Shown here one piece after another: positions 43,245 through 52,177 of a stretch of DNA of 64,000 nt. The stretch lies in NCBI RefSeq assembly GCF_001305295.1, contig NZ_LJSI01000053.1, forward strand, positions 558,001-622,000, written 5' to 3'. Numbering within the stretch: position 1 is the first letter of the stretch; every line of letters begins with the position of its first letter. The stretch is from Neptunomonas antarctica (lineage in GTDB: Bacteria > Pseudomonadota > Gammaproteobacteria > Pseudomonadales > Balneatricaceae). Made by a program: the position numbers and the translations under genes. The notes below the pieces were generated by a model. That model made no database searches. It had not been told where the DNA came from and saw only the letters and a list, made by a program, of their open reading frames with translations.

Positions 43245-44831
43245 ATGTCGAACGCTGCTATTGCGCAAGAAGTCTCTAAACGCAGGACTTTTGCTATCAT
43301 CTCCCACCCTGATGCGGGTAAAACCACGATCACCGAAAAGCTGTTGCTCTTAGGTAACCTGATTCAGAAAGCAGGTACGGTTAAGGGTAAAAAGAGTGAT
43401 CGTCACGCGACCTCCGACTGGATGACGATGGAGCAGGATCGCGGTATCTCAATAACATCTTCGGTGATGCAGTTTCACTGGAACGACCGTGTAGTTAATC
43501 TTCTTGATACTCCGGGGCATGAAGACTTCTCTGAAGATACTTATCGCACGCTGACGGCCGTCGACAGTGCCTTGATGATTGTTGATGGTGCTAAGGGTGT
43601 GGAAGACCGCACCATTAAATTGATGGATGTTTGTCGGTTGCGTGACACGCCAATCTTTTCTTTTGTGAACAAAATGGACCGCGATATTCGTGATCCGATT
43701 GAGTTGCTGGATGAGATTGAAGAGGTTCTGAAAATTCAGGCCGCGCCGATTAACTGGCCGATTGGCATGAGTACTTTTTTTAAAGGTGTATATAACCTTT
43801 ATACCGATACTATTCATGTGTTCAAACCAGGACAGAATGCGGTGTTGTCTGATGATGTGCGGATTCAGGGTTTATACTCAGACGAGGCGCGGGCGCTGTT
43901 TGAAGATGACTACGATAGCTATGTAGAAGAAATTGAATTAGTCCGTGGTGCCAGTCATATATTTGATAGAGAAGCCTTTCTTGCCGGTAAGCAGACACCG
44001 GTGTTTTTCGGTACGGCGCTGGCTAACTTTGGCGTTCGTGAGATGCTGAATGACTTCGTTGAGTGGGCTCCGCCACCGATTGCGCGCGCAACGACCACGC
44101 GTGAAGTGTCTGCTGATGAAGAGCCGTTTTCTGGGTTTGTTTTCAAAATTCAGGCCAATATGGATCCTAAACATCGTGACCGTATTGCGTTTATGCGCAT
44201 CTGTTCCGGTAGCTACACGCGTGGTATGAAAATGAAGCATACGCGTATTAATAAAGATGTCAGAATTGCGGATGCGGTGACTTTTCTGGCTGGAGATCGT
44301 GAGAACGTAGAAGAGGCGTGGTCCGGCGATATTATTGGTTTGCATAACCACGGTACGATTCAGATTGGCGATACCTTTACGGAGGGTGAAAATCTCAAAT
44401 TTACGGGTATCCCCCACTTTGCGCCAGAGATGTTTCAGCGTGTCAGATCACTGGATCCGCTTAAGATAAAGCAGTTGCAAAAAGGTTTGCAGCAGTTAGC
44501 GGAAGAGGGAGCGGTGCAACTATTTCAGCCGCTTAAGAATAATGATCTGGTGTTGGGTGCTGTTGGTCAGCTGCAGTTTGAAGTGGTTATGTTCCGCTTG
44601 AAAGATGAGTATAAAGTGGATTGTAAGTATGAGCCTGTATCGGTTCAAACAGCACGTTGGGTTGAGTGCAACGATAATAAAATGGTAGAAGAGCTGCGTA
44701 AAAAGGGTTACGAAAACCTGGCGCTGGATGGCGGCGGCTTGCTTACTTATTTAGCCCCTACGCGGGTTAACCTTAGCCTGACTATTGAACGCTGGCCGGA
44801 TGTGCAGTTCCGCGCAACACGCGAGCACTAA
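43245..44831 (+). CDS. prfC: Peptide chain release factor 3
   Basis: Translational GTPase that recycles RF1/RF2 after termination. The 528-aa length matches E. coli RF3 (529 aa). G-domain motifs are [13 protein letters not shown] (G1, about residues 21-33), RGISITSS (G2), DTPGHEDF (G3) and NKMDRD (G4). The domain III/IV region [21 protein letters not shown] follows. The C-terminus ends [17 protein letters not shown], as in family members. No good Shine-Dalgarno sequence is seen before the ATG. tatD follows after 43 bases. Confidence 0.97.
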   Translation: MSNAAIAQEVSKRRTFAIISHPDAGKTTITEKLLLLGNLIQKAGTVKGKKSDRHATSDWMTMEQDRGISITSSVMQFHWNDRVVNLLDTPGHEDFSEDTYRTLTAVDSALMIVDGAKGVEDRTIKLMDVCRLRDTPIFSFVNKMDRDIRDPIELLDEIEEVLKIQAAPINWPIGMSTFFKGVYNLYTDTIHVFKPGQNAVLSDDVRIQGLYSDEARALFEDDYDSYVEEIELVRGASHIFDREAFLAGKQTPVFFGTALANFGVREMLNDFVEWAPPPIARATTTREVSADEEPFSGFVFKIQANMDPKHRDRIAFMRICSGSYTRGMKMKHTRINKDVRIADAVTFLAGDRENVEEAWSGDIIGLHNHGTIQIGDTFTEGENLKFTGIPHFAPEMFQRVRSLDPLKIKQLQKGLQQLAEEGAVQLFQPLKNNDLVLGAVGQLQFEVVMFRLKDEYKVDCKYEPVSVQTARWVECNDNKMVEELRKKGYENLALDGGGLLTYLAPTRVNLSLTIERWPDVQFRATREH

Positions 44832-44874
44832 GGGCCAGGCTCTGGATTCTTGATTTTAGAGAGGGGGTATTAAG

Positions 44875-45651
44875 ATGGCAGATTGGCAGATTATAGATAG
44901 TCACTGTCATCTTGATTTTCCAGTGTTTGACGGGGTTCGCCCGCAACGGGTAGTCGCAGCTCTACAGGCTGGAGTAGGCCGTATTATTGTGCCTGGTGTG
45001 GCTGCTAAGGACTTTCAGCGTGTTGTTGATACGGCGTCGGCGTTTGCTAATGTTTACTTTTCGTTAGGTCTGCATCCCTGCTTTATGCCGGAGCATCAAG
45101 CAGACGATTTGCAGATACTAGCCGATTGGGTTGCTCAATATCCAGTCTGTGCTATTGGTGAGATCGGCCTGGATTTCTATATCCCTGATCACGATAGTGC
45201 CGCTCAGATTGCCTTGTTAAAAGCTCAATTGAAAATTGCTAAGCAGCACCAGTTGCCGGTGTTACTTCATGTGCGTAAAGCACATGACGTGATGTTGAAA
45301 ACACTACGTGATTTGCAATTTGAGCAGGGGGGTATTGTGCATGCCTTCAATGGTAGTGCGCAGCAGGCAAATATCTATATAAAAATGGGTTTTAAGTTAG
45401 GCTTCGGCGGGACTTTAACATATCCGGGGTCACATAGGATCAGAGCGTTGGCGGCCGAGCTTCCGCTGGAGTCTATTGTCTTGGAAACTGATGCACCGGA
45501 TATGCCTTTGTATGGGCGTCGGGGCGAGCCTAATCAACCAGCCTACGTGGCAGATGTGCTGAAAGAGTTAGCCCAATTAAGAGTGGAGCCCATTGAGACG
45601 ATAGCGACGCTGACGAGCGCTAATGTTGAGCAGCTATTGTCGCTGAACTAA
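44875..45651 (+). CDS. TatD-family metal-dependent hydrolase
   Basis: A 258-aa TIM-barrel deoxyribonuclease/hydrolase of the TatD family. The metal residues are in IDSHCHLDF (residues 7-15), GEIGLDFY (Glu, about 95-102), LLHVRKAHD (His, about 130), VHAFNGS (about 155) and LETDAPDMPLY (Asp, about 202). It has the extended YjjV-like form rather than E. coli TatD itself. A GGGGG-containing site precedes the ATG. It probably follows prfC in one transcript. Confidence 0.92.
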   Translation: MADWQIIDSHCHLDFPVFDGVRPQRVVAALQAGVGRIIVPGVAAKDFQRVVDTASAFANVYFSLGLHPCFMPEHQADDLQILADWVAQYPVCAIGEIGLDFYIPDHDSAAQIALLKAQLKIAKQHQLPVLLHVRKAHDVMLKTLRDLQFEQGGIVHAFNGSAQQANIYIKMGFKLGFGGTLTYPGSHRIRALAAELPLESIVLETDAPDMPLYGRRGEPNQPAYVADVLKELAQLRVEPIETIATLTSANVEQLLSLN

Positions 45652-45720
45652 TACGACCAAAGCGTTTTTTTCAGCGCTCTTCTTTTCACTCTGTGTTTTC
45701 AATGTGGTAATTTAGCGTTG

Positions 45721-46125
45721 TTAGTTATAAGTACTGTTATGTATTTCGTTCAGGGTTTGCCACGTAAGATTGGTTTTATCATTTTTAGGCAAACTGTAAA
45801 CATTGCCGGTTGTGCCAATTTTAGTCGCGCGATAGCTGTTATCGTTCGGTTTCATCAGTATAAGCATCAGGCTAAGAGGGTAATTCGGGCCTGTTATTCT
45901 CTGCTTATAAGCTGTCTCGACCGGCGCTAGCGAACCATTCTGACTGGCGATAATACTTAAACTGATACACATGCGCGTCATACCGTTACATAGACTGCCG
46001 GATTTAGTATCCAGGAGATAAAAACTACTGTCTTTCTCCTCGGGTACCAGAGCGCTAGCTGAAAAGCACCCACTAAGCAGTGATGTTGCCAGAATGGTGA
46101 GTGCCACTGCGAGTCTGTTGATCAT
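45721..46125 (-). CDS. Predicted lipoprotein, unknown function
   Basis: A 134-aa predicted lipoprotein with a classic signal: basic MINR, a hydrophobic core and lipobox LLSGC at residues 17-21. The mature part contains two further cysteines (LCNGMTRMC), possibly a disulfide. I recognise no family. It is 24 bases after fabY on the same strand, so it may be co-transcribed. Confidence 0.65.
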   Translation of the reverse strand: MINRLAVALTILATSLLSGCFSASALVPEEKDSSFYLLDTKSGSLCNGMTRMCISLSIIASQNGSLAPVETAYKQRITGPNYPLSLMLILMKPNDNSYRATKIGTTGNVYSLPKNDKTNLTWQTLNEIHNSTYN

Positions 46126-46149
46126 AAGTATTGTCTCAAAATTGTATTA

Positions 46150-48069
46150 TTACTTAGCTGTGTAATCACTGAAGGGATTTCCAGAGGTTAAGTCTATCTT
46201 ATTTTCATAACCCGGAAGTCTGATGCTATTTTCTGTTATTTCCAGGTCATAACCAACCAGTACATTATGATCATAATGGTAAATGGGTTTAGTCAGCCCT
46301 AGTGTCGTCTGCTGGTCGTATTCCAAGGCGCGAGCAAGGGGTACTACTTTTTTCTCTTCCCACTCGGTCATTTTTTGCTGGCCATGCTTGGTCAATAGCA
46401 TTTTTCGAACAATATGAGGCGCCAGCATTGGTGCGCTGGCGTTATTACCGCCAAAACCTTTTGAGTTCAATATAACGCTGTCCATGCCTTCTACGCCAAC
46501 GTCTAAGTGCTGCTGAGAAAACAACAAGTTGGATTGATGGACGTCCGAAGCAATCTCGTCAGTTGTCTGTATTCCGGGAATATAGCCATAGGCCCAAGTG
46601 CCGAGTGATGCGATAAGTTGGTCGCCTCCGGCTGTGCCCTGAGAATGTCCTATGTAGCATTTGATGGCCGCCACTGGCCAGGATTTAATGTCAAAGGCTT
46701 TAGCTATTTCATTAATGACATGTGATTCAGTGACACGGTTCTGTGGGGTGCTGGTGCCATGTGCCTGAACATAAGAGCGTTGTTTTAATGACTCTTCCCC
46801 CAGCATGCTTTTAATTAGTGATGCCGCTTTGCCTAGCGTGATGTAGTTGCCGATACCCGGCGCTGCAATAGATTTTTTGTGACCGTCTGCGTTAACAAAG
46901 ACATCAGGGACGGCACCGTATACTTCTGCGCCGAGCTCCATGGCCAGATCATCACTCATCAGCACGATAAACTGACTGGCTTCGCTAATGGTAAATCCGC
47001 AATTATTGCCAAAAGGACGGCAGGCTTTGCGATAATCTGCATCCGTCAGTTCCGTTAGTTTATCCAGTGCTTGCAGGTCTTTATCTTCAGCTAATGCTCC
47101 CATCGCCCGAAAGCCTTCAATGACTTCCGGTGTGACCGGTGCATCACTGCCGCCGACCAGAACGACTTTGCGGCGTCCTGAGCGGATATCCTGAACACCG
47201 CTGCGCAGGTTATACAGAAAAGTTGCGCAGGCACCCAGTGCGCCGCCTGTTGCGCCAACATTGCCCAGAATGTAAGCGTTAACAAAGTCGGCTGGCATCT
47301 GCGCATAGCCTAAAGGCATCTGTTTGGAGCTGGTACGTTTGCCGATGGACGGATATTTAGTGAGTCCGCCAAATCCAAAATCATCCAGTTGTCCAATCGA
47401 ATTGCTGGCATAGACAGCAACCTGATCAGGGGATATACGGTTTAAAATATCGTCAAAAGGAATACCTGTTGATAACAGTGCATCAGAAGCGCTGTAAACA
47501 GTCATCTGTAAGTTACGCGGATGGCTTCTTGATGGGTACAGTTTTCCGGGTGAAAATCCTGAAGGTAGTTGGCCTGCAGATTGTACTTGTGCTGTTTTAA
47601 AGTCAGGTATTATTGTTGTGAAATTTCCTATGATCGTAATCTCTACTTCCTGACCACTCCCCGGTGTGACGGACCAATTATCGGGAATAATGTTCGGTAG
47701 ATGGCGCTTACGTAAAGTGAAGCGAATAGGCTCTTTTTCAGTACTTTTTAATGTGGCTGCTTTATTGAAGGTGACTTGATTGACGTCAAAGCAGTCCGCT
47801 TCAATGCGGCGAATTAATGTAGAGCTAAGTAGTTGATCTTTGATGCCAGTTAATAAATTTTCCAGAGAAAGCTTATCACCCTCCTTATTGAAATAATGAC
47901 CGTCCTTGTAGGTCGCTAAACCGGTTAATGTGGCTAATCCCAGCAGCGTGTTTTGCTGGTCTTGGTGATCCAGCTTTTCGAAGATAAGACGACGATAGGC
48001 GTGATGAAAGGAGCTGCGACCTGCGGGATTGATTCCACCAAAACCGACTATGAGAGGTAGATGTGACAA
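46150..48069 (-). CDS. fabY: Beta-ketoacyl-ACP synthase FabY (long KAS)
   Basis: A 639-aa condensing enzyme matching Pseudomonas FabY, which starts fatty-acid synthesis by condensing acetyl-CoA with malonyl-ACP. The N-terminus LPLIVGFGGINPAGRSSFHH is close to the Pseudomonas protein. Catalytic residues are Cys281 (GACATFLYNL), His437 (QAHGTSTP) and His475 (GHSQGTAGG), with KGFGGNNAS following. The extra N-terminal 90 residues and C-terminal tail are characteristic of the long class and absent in FabB/FabF/FabH. The ATG at 48069 is preceded by GAGG. A lipoprotein gene follows. Confidence 0.92.
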   Translation of the reverse strand: MSHLPLIVGFGGINPAGRSSFHHAYRRLIFEKLDHQDQQNTLLGLATLTGLATYKDGHYFNKEGDKLSLENLLTGIKDQLLSSTLIRRIEADCFDVNQVTFNKAATLKSTEKEPIRFTLRKRHLPNIIPDNWSVTPGSGQEVEITIIGNFTTIIPDFKTAQVQSAGQLPSGFSPGKLYPSRSHPRNLQMTVYSASDALLSTGIPFDDILNRISPDQVAVYASNSIGQLDDFGFGGLTKYPSIGKRTSSKQMPLGYAQMPADFVNAYILGNVGATGGALGACATFLYNLRSGVQDIRSGRRKVVLVGGSDAPVTPEVIEGFRAMGALAEDKDLQALDKLTELTDADYRKACRPFGNNCGFTISEASQFIVLMSDDLAMELGAEVYGAVPDVFVNADGHKKSIAAPGIGNYITLGKAASLIKSMLGEESLKQRSYVQAHGTSTPQNRVTESHVINEIAKAFDIKSWPVAAIKCYIGHSQGTAGGDQLIASLGTWAYGYIPGIQTTDEIASDVHQSNLLFSQQHLDVGVEGMDSVILNSKGFGGNNASAPMLAPHIVRKMLLTKHGQQKMTEWEEKKVVPLARALEYDQQTTLGLTKPIYHYDHNVLVGYDLEITENSIRLPGYENKIDLTSGNPFSDYTAK

Positions 48070-48408
48070 TTAAAACTCCTCGGATGCAACTATACTGGAT
48101 AGGTGTTATAAATCTTGTATTCTAGCGGTACTGCTGATCTGTGACTAGATGGAATCTGATGTAATGTCAGGATAATTTGTATTTCAGCGTGGGCGAGTCA
48201 GTTGAATAACACCAGTTCACTGTAATTTAGGTTGTTGGGAGCTGATAATGAATTCTTGTTAGATAGCTGGTTATTTGGAATAAATCTGAATTTATCAATC
48301 AGGTAGTTGTTTTGCTATTGTATAAATTTTAAGTAATCCGATATTCAGCGCTATTCAGTTATAGTGAATTAATCATTAATGTGTGTTTAGCACATAAGAG
48401 AGATATTT
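48070..48408. other. Divergent promoter region of fabY and the OmpA-type lipoprotein
   Basis: About 340 A+T-rich bases. They should contain both promoters. Local repeats of ATTCAG (48340-48358) occur but no operator could be assigned. Confidence 0.4.
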
Positions 48409-49065
48409 ATGAAAAAATTAGTCGTTGCATTATTAGCGTCCAGTGTCCTTGCGGGCTGTACAACCATGGATCCATATACGGGGGAGCAGCAGACAAGTAA
48501 GTCGACTATTGGTGCGGGCGTCGGTGTTCTTGCAGGTGCTTTGTTGGGTTCGGCCGTTTCTGGTAAGGGTGATAAAACCCAGGGTGCTGTGATTGGTGCT
48601 TTAGTGGGTGGTGCGGCTGGGGGTGGTATTGGTAATTACATGGATCAGCAGGAAAATTTATTACGTCAACAGCTGCAAGGTACCGGTGTTGGTGTCGAAC
48701 GTATAGGTGATGATATTCGTTTGATTATGCCTGGGAATGTTACTTTCCAGACAAATTCATATCAAATATCGGGCGGTTTTTATCCGGTGCTGGATTCCGT
48801 ATCAACGGTGCTGAATAAATTCGATAAAACAGCTTTGAGTGTTAATGGTTTTACGGACAGTAGCGGTTCGTTTGAGCATAATCAGCAGCTTTCTGAGCAG
48901 CGTGCGGCCAGTGTTGCTAATTATCTGTCCAGTAAAGGTGTCAGTGGCTTGCGTATCAGCACGCAAGGGTATGGCGAGCGCTATCCTGTCGCTGATAATG
49001 CGACAGCGTCAGGACGTGGATTAAATCGTCGCGTTGAAATTAATATTCGAGGGACTCAAAAATAA
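48409..49065 (+). CDS. OmpA-domain outer-membrane lipoprotein, YiaD-like
   Basis: A 218-aa lipoprotein with lipobox VLAGC (residues 13-17), a glycine-rich hairpin region (about 33-75, VLAGALLGSAVSGKG and GALVGGAAGGGIGNYM, YMGG/glycine-zipper type), and a C-terminal peptidoglycan-binding OmpA domain (about 105-215) with VNGFTDSSGSFEHNQQLSEQRA and GYGERYPVADN. The layout and length match E. coli YiaD (219 aa). It anchors the outer membrane to peptidoglycan. Expression is from its own promoter, and AGAGAG precedes the ATG. Confidence 0.9.
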   Translation: MKKLVVALLASSVLAGCTTMDPYTGEQQTSKSTIGAGVGVLAGALLGSAVSGKGDKTQGAVIGALVGGAAGGGIGNYMDQQENLLRQQLQGTGVGVERIGDDIRLIMPGNVTFQTNSYQISGGFYPVLDSVSTVLNKFDKTALSVNGFTDSSGSFEHNQQLSEQRAASVANYLSSKGVSGLRISTQGYGERYPVADNATASGRGLNRRVEINIRGTQK

Positions 49066-49090
49066 GAGGTTGAGCCCCTGTTAGAGTGCG

Positions 49091-49279
49091 TTACTCGGCA
49101 GCGTCGACTGAATCGAATTTATTCAGAAGATGCTGCAGGTTTTCCTGCCAGACCTGCTGACCATCTTCTAATTTTTGTTTGGCTTCACGTAGTTCATTAA
49201 TTTCCATTCGTAACAGTTCGACTTCATCGATCATGCTTTCAATTTTGGCTTCTAACTGGTTGAACAACTCGGTTTGCAT
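49091..49279 (-). CDS. zapB: ZapB-like cell-division coiled-coil protein
   Basis: A 62-aa protein almost wholly coiled coil. MQTELFNQLEAKIESMIDEV and LLRMEINELREAKQKL match the E. coli ZapB N-terminus ([25 protein letters not shown]), and WQENLQHLLNKFDSV matches its WQERLQALLGRMEEV end. It is shorter than E. coli ZapB (81 aa) by loss of central heptads. ZapB stabilises the Z-ring through ZapA. The ATG at 49279 is preferred over 49303 by alignment. FlgT is 66 bases upstream on the same strand. Confidence 0.8.
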   Translation of the reverse strand: MQTELFNQLEAKIESMIDEVELLRMEINELREAKQKLEDGQQVWQENLQHLLNKFDSVDAAE

Positions 49280-49345
49280 GGGTGGCCCTTTCGTATATAA
49301 CAATAAAGATGCCGATTATAGAGCGGAGCCGGGCGAAGTAAACCA

Positions 49346-50566
49346 TTACCAGAACATCACAATGTCATCTTGCTGGATATTATGCTGTGATGTCAGGCCG
49401 TTGATATGGCCTTTAACGACTGTCGGTTGAATTTCGTCCACAATCATTGTCAGACGGGTGTTAATAAGCTCAGTCGTTGGTAGGTTTGTCTGGTTGTAAA
49501 ACATGGTCTTACGATAGACTGTGAGTTTGTCGCCGCGCTTGAGTCCGCTTTCTTTGCCTGCATTGATCCATAAGTTATTATCTTCAGTGCGCGTGATCCT
49601 GGCTGAAAATGGCAGGCAGCGTAAAGACTGGACTACATCTGCGCTAATATCATCGAGTAATTTCTGGACATTTTTGCCATATTCACTCGTAAAAAAAGCA
49701 GGTGTGGCAAAGCCGATTTTTTCGGTGAGTTTGTGATTCCAGCGACCCTGTGTTTCGTAATTTTTCTGCTCTAATAACGTACCGCTGAAGCCGTCATGAA
49801 TGAAAAGTTCCAGACTGAAGTGTCTTAGGTGCTTGCTGCTTTTGAAATCGAGCTGATTGTAGGTGTCAATTAACCAGTTTTTCTCGTTAATAGCAGCAGG
49901 ATCTTGCATAGATAGATCTCTGATAATGCCTGATATGATAAATTGACTGTCTAGTTGCTGTGTATGCGCCATCATTGTGGTGAGGGCGCCATTATCCAGT
50001 TGGCGGGTTGTTGCGGTGCCTAGTTGCGTATAAAGCGATAAGTGACCTGCATTTAAAGCGGTGATGCCATCGTTAGCACTCAGGCGTTTTTTGAGTAATG
50101 AAGCAATACCGGATTCGATATTTCTTAAACTGCCCAGATTTGCTTGGTCCTGATGCTCCAGTGGAAATGCGGCAATGGCAACAGTTTTTCGAAAGCTGTT
50201 GCCGGTATTGCCGTTAGCGCATGTGGTTTGGGCATCTATATCTGCTCTAATGCGGACGTGAAGTTTATTTCCAACGAGTTTCTCTTCAATGATCTCGATA
50301 TTAGTTAATGCGCTCATGGTTGAAATGCGCATGTTATCAATTTCAAGAATTCCATCTTCGAGTTGCTGCGTGCTGCTGATAAAAGCAGCTGCTTGTAACG
50401 ATGCCTGTTGTTTAGCGTCTGTAATCGCTTGCTCGCGTGCTTTGCCCAGGTCGTTGTTATAGATGAGGGCTTGCCCTATGGCTTCGACGGTTGTTGTCGC
50501 GGATGCATGGAAAGTGCATAGCAATAACGCCAGACAAAATAAATAATATTGAAAATGTCTCAACAT
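49346..50566 (-). CDS. flgT: Flagellar assembly protein FlgT
   Basis: A 406-aa periplasmic protein that builds the H-ring around the basal body in Vibrio-type flagella. It has a signal peptide (LFCLALLLCTFHASA), an N-terminal domain with ALIYNNDLGKAREQAITDAKQQASLQAA and the C-terminal SGLKRGDKLTVYRKT domain. Middle-domain cysteines (TTCANG, LRCLPF) fit the known fold. Divergent flgO-flgP lie upstream, the arrangement seen in Vibrio. No other flagellar genes are nearby. Confidence 0.9.
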   Translation of the reverse strand: MLRHFQYYLFCLALLLCTFHASATTTVEAIGQALIYNNDLGKAREQAITDAKQQASLQAAAFISSTQQLEDGILEIDNMRISTMSALTNIEIIEEKLVGNKLHVRIRADIDAQTTCANGNTGNSFRKTVAIAAFPLEHQDQANLGSLRNIESGIASLLKKRLSANDGITALNAGHLSLYTQLGTATTRQLDNGALTTMMAHTQQLDSQFIISGIIRDLSMQDPAAINEKNWLIDTYNQLDFKSSKHLRHFSLELFIHDGFSGTLLEQKNYETQGRWNHKLTEKIGFATPAFFTSEYGKNVQKLLDDISADVVQSLRCLPFSARITRTEDNNLWINAGKESGLKRGDKLTVYRKTMFYNQTNLPTTELINTRLTMIVDEIQPTVVKGHINGLTSQHNIQQDDIVMFW

Positions 50567-50699
50567 GTGAGCAACCTGACCGATATAAGAGTAAGAGACG
50601 AAAAGGTATGCAATTTAGGTCCTACATGCAAATCATGTCTGCCTTGTTACGCTAAAAAGTGTGAAAGAGGTGATGTGAACGGAGTGCGAACTGGCGGTT

Positions 50700-51380
50700 A
50701 TGATAAAAAATATTGGGTTAATCCTGCTGTTGAGCTTAATGGGTTGTAGTTATCGCCAACCGGTTCCGGTCAATATTATTAGCCCACAGGCCAGTAGGGC
50801 TATCTTGGCTGAAGCACGCAATATGGCTCATGCCGAACCTGTGCCTTATAATACCGTATCAGATATGGATGTAGAGATTGATCCGGTGAGTGAGGCGGTA
50901 GAGCAGATGGCTATTCAACTGGTAAACGGCTTAAATCAGAACCGGGTAAAGCGCTTCCCTATTGCGGTTTTGCCGTTTTCGTCGTTACGTAATAGTGTGC
51001 CAGATCCGTTGTTGGGTGATCGCTTGTCTGAAAGTTTTATTTTTCCTTTGCAGCAACGTGGATATAATCTTGTGGATTACCGTGCGGTTAGTTTGGCAAC
51101 GACGGAAAAATCTCCTGTCTCAAAACAAAATATTTCTGCTTTACGGCAACGGTACAAGATCTACTTTGTGCTGACCGGAACGTATGCGCACCATCCTGAT
51201 GGTATTGTTATTAATGCCAGGGTGCTGGATACCACGACTCGTCAAGTGCTGGCTTCTGCGCAGACGCATATCTCTAATAAACGCTTAGAAGGAGCATTGC
51301 CGGGATTTGATCCTGTTAAGGCGCTCAGCAATGGTTATATCATTGAAAACGGTACGGGTCCTATGAGGGAGCTTAAATGA
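50700..51380 (+). CDS. flgO: Flagellar outer-membrane lipoprotein FlgO
   Basis: A 226-aa lipoprotein with lipobox SLMGC (about residues 12-16). The FlgO domain is recognised by RFPIAVLPFSSLRNSVPDPLLGDRLSESF and the C-terminal VLTGTYAHHPDGIVINARVLDTTTRQVLASA. FlgO and FlgP form outer parts of the flagellar basal body in vibrios and relatives. It overlaps flgP by four bases (ATGA), showing translational coupling, and diverges from flgT. Confidence 0.9.
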   Translation: MIKNIGLILLLSLMGCSYRQPVPVNIISPQASRAILAEARNMAHAEPVPYNTVSDMDVEIDPVSEAVEQMAIQLVNGLNQNRVKRFPIAVLPFSSLRNSVPDPLLGDRLSESFIFPLQQRGYNLVDYRAVSLATTEKSPVSKQNISALRQRYKIYFVLTGTYAHHPDGIVINARVLDTTTRQVLASAQTHISNKRLEGALPGFDPVKALSNGYIIENGTGPMRELK

Positions 51381-51817
51381 GGCTTTTGTTAATAATGTGG
51401 GTGGTTATGTTGGCTGGCTGTGAAACCGTCAGGATAACCGCTGCTGAAATGGTGGATAAACTGCCAACCCCGTCATTTGTAAAACACAGTGCGCCCGCGC
51501 CTGCGTGGGTGCAGGCTACAGGGTATGCACCGATTAGTTTGCAGCCCGGTGATACGCGTCAGCAAAAAGTGATTATGGCCATGCGCGCGTCTAAACTCAG
51601 AGCTTACCAAGAGCTGGTTGGTGTGGTGCACGGGCAGTATATTTTTGGTACAACGACAGTGCAGGATATGGTTGTGCAGAAGGATTCGTTTAAAGCAGCC
51701 GTGGCTGGATTTGTCAGAGGGGCTCGGGTTGTTAAGTCTTATCCTGTACAGGATGATACCTATGCAACGATCTTAGAAGTGGATATGAATCAACTGCAGC
51801 GTGCCTGGATTGAATAA
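51377..51817 (+). CDS. flgP: Flagellar lipoprotein FlgP (LPP20 family)
   Basis: A 146-aa lipoprotein with lipobox MLAGC (residues 11-15). The LPP20 domain is visible as AMRASKLRAYQELVGVVHGQYIFG (split) and the C-terminal VRGARVVKSYPVQDDTYATILEVDM. With FlgO it forms an outer ring needed for flagellar stability and motility. It overlaps flgO by four bases. No gene follows on this strand; the next genes converge. Confidence 0.9.
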   Translation: MRLLLIMWVVMLAGCETVRITAAEMVDKLPTPSFVKHSAPAPAWVQATGYAPISLQPGDTRQQKVIMAMRASKLRAYQELVGVVHGQYIFGTTTVQDMVVQKDSFKAAVAGFVRGARVVKSYPVQDDTYATILEVDMNQLQRAWIE

Positions 51818-51864
51818 ACCGCTACAGTTGAGTTAATTGATATGCGTTTAGTGCTTCGCGTTTT

Positions 51865-52161
51865 CTATTTTTGGGAGTCCTTCTGCGCGAAAGCGGCGAG
51901 TTGCTCGGGCGTCGCTTCTAGCTGATGCTTTTGCTTCCACTCGGAGTAAGGTTCGCCGTAGATGGCTTCTCTGGCTTGTTCGTAGTCCATCTCTATGCCG
52001 CGTTCTTCGGCAGCGGCTTTATACCACTTTGATAAACAGTTTCGGCAGAAACCAGCTAAATTCATCAGGTCTATGTTTTGTGCGTCTTTGCGCTTATCGA
52101 GATGCGCAACCAGTTGCCGAAAAGCAGCTGCTTCAATTTCAGTCTTGGTCTGTTCGTTCAT
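51865..52161 (-). CDS. DUF1244 family protein
   Basis: A 98-aa protein of uncharacterised family DUF1244. It contains FRQLVAHLDKRKDAQNIDLM and NLAGFCRNCLSKWY, then MDYEQAREAIYGEPYSEWK, a set conserved in the family. The two cysteines in FCRNC are a possible metal or redox pair. The start at 52161 is chosen over 52218 by alignment and an AAGG site. It is 16 bases after glnD, so it is in the map-glnD transcript. Confidence 0.85.
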   Translation of the reverse strand: MNEQTKTEIEAAAFRQLVAHLDKRKDAQNIDLMNLAGFCRNCLSKWYKAAAEERGIEMDYEQAREAIYGEPYSEWKQKHQLEATPEQLAAFAQKDSQK

Positions 52162-52177
52162 AATAATGCCTTGTTGT

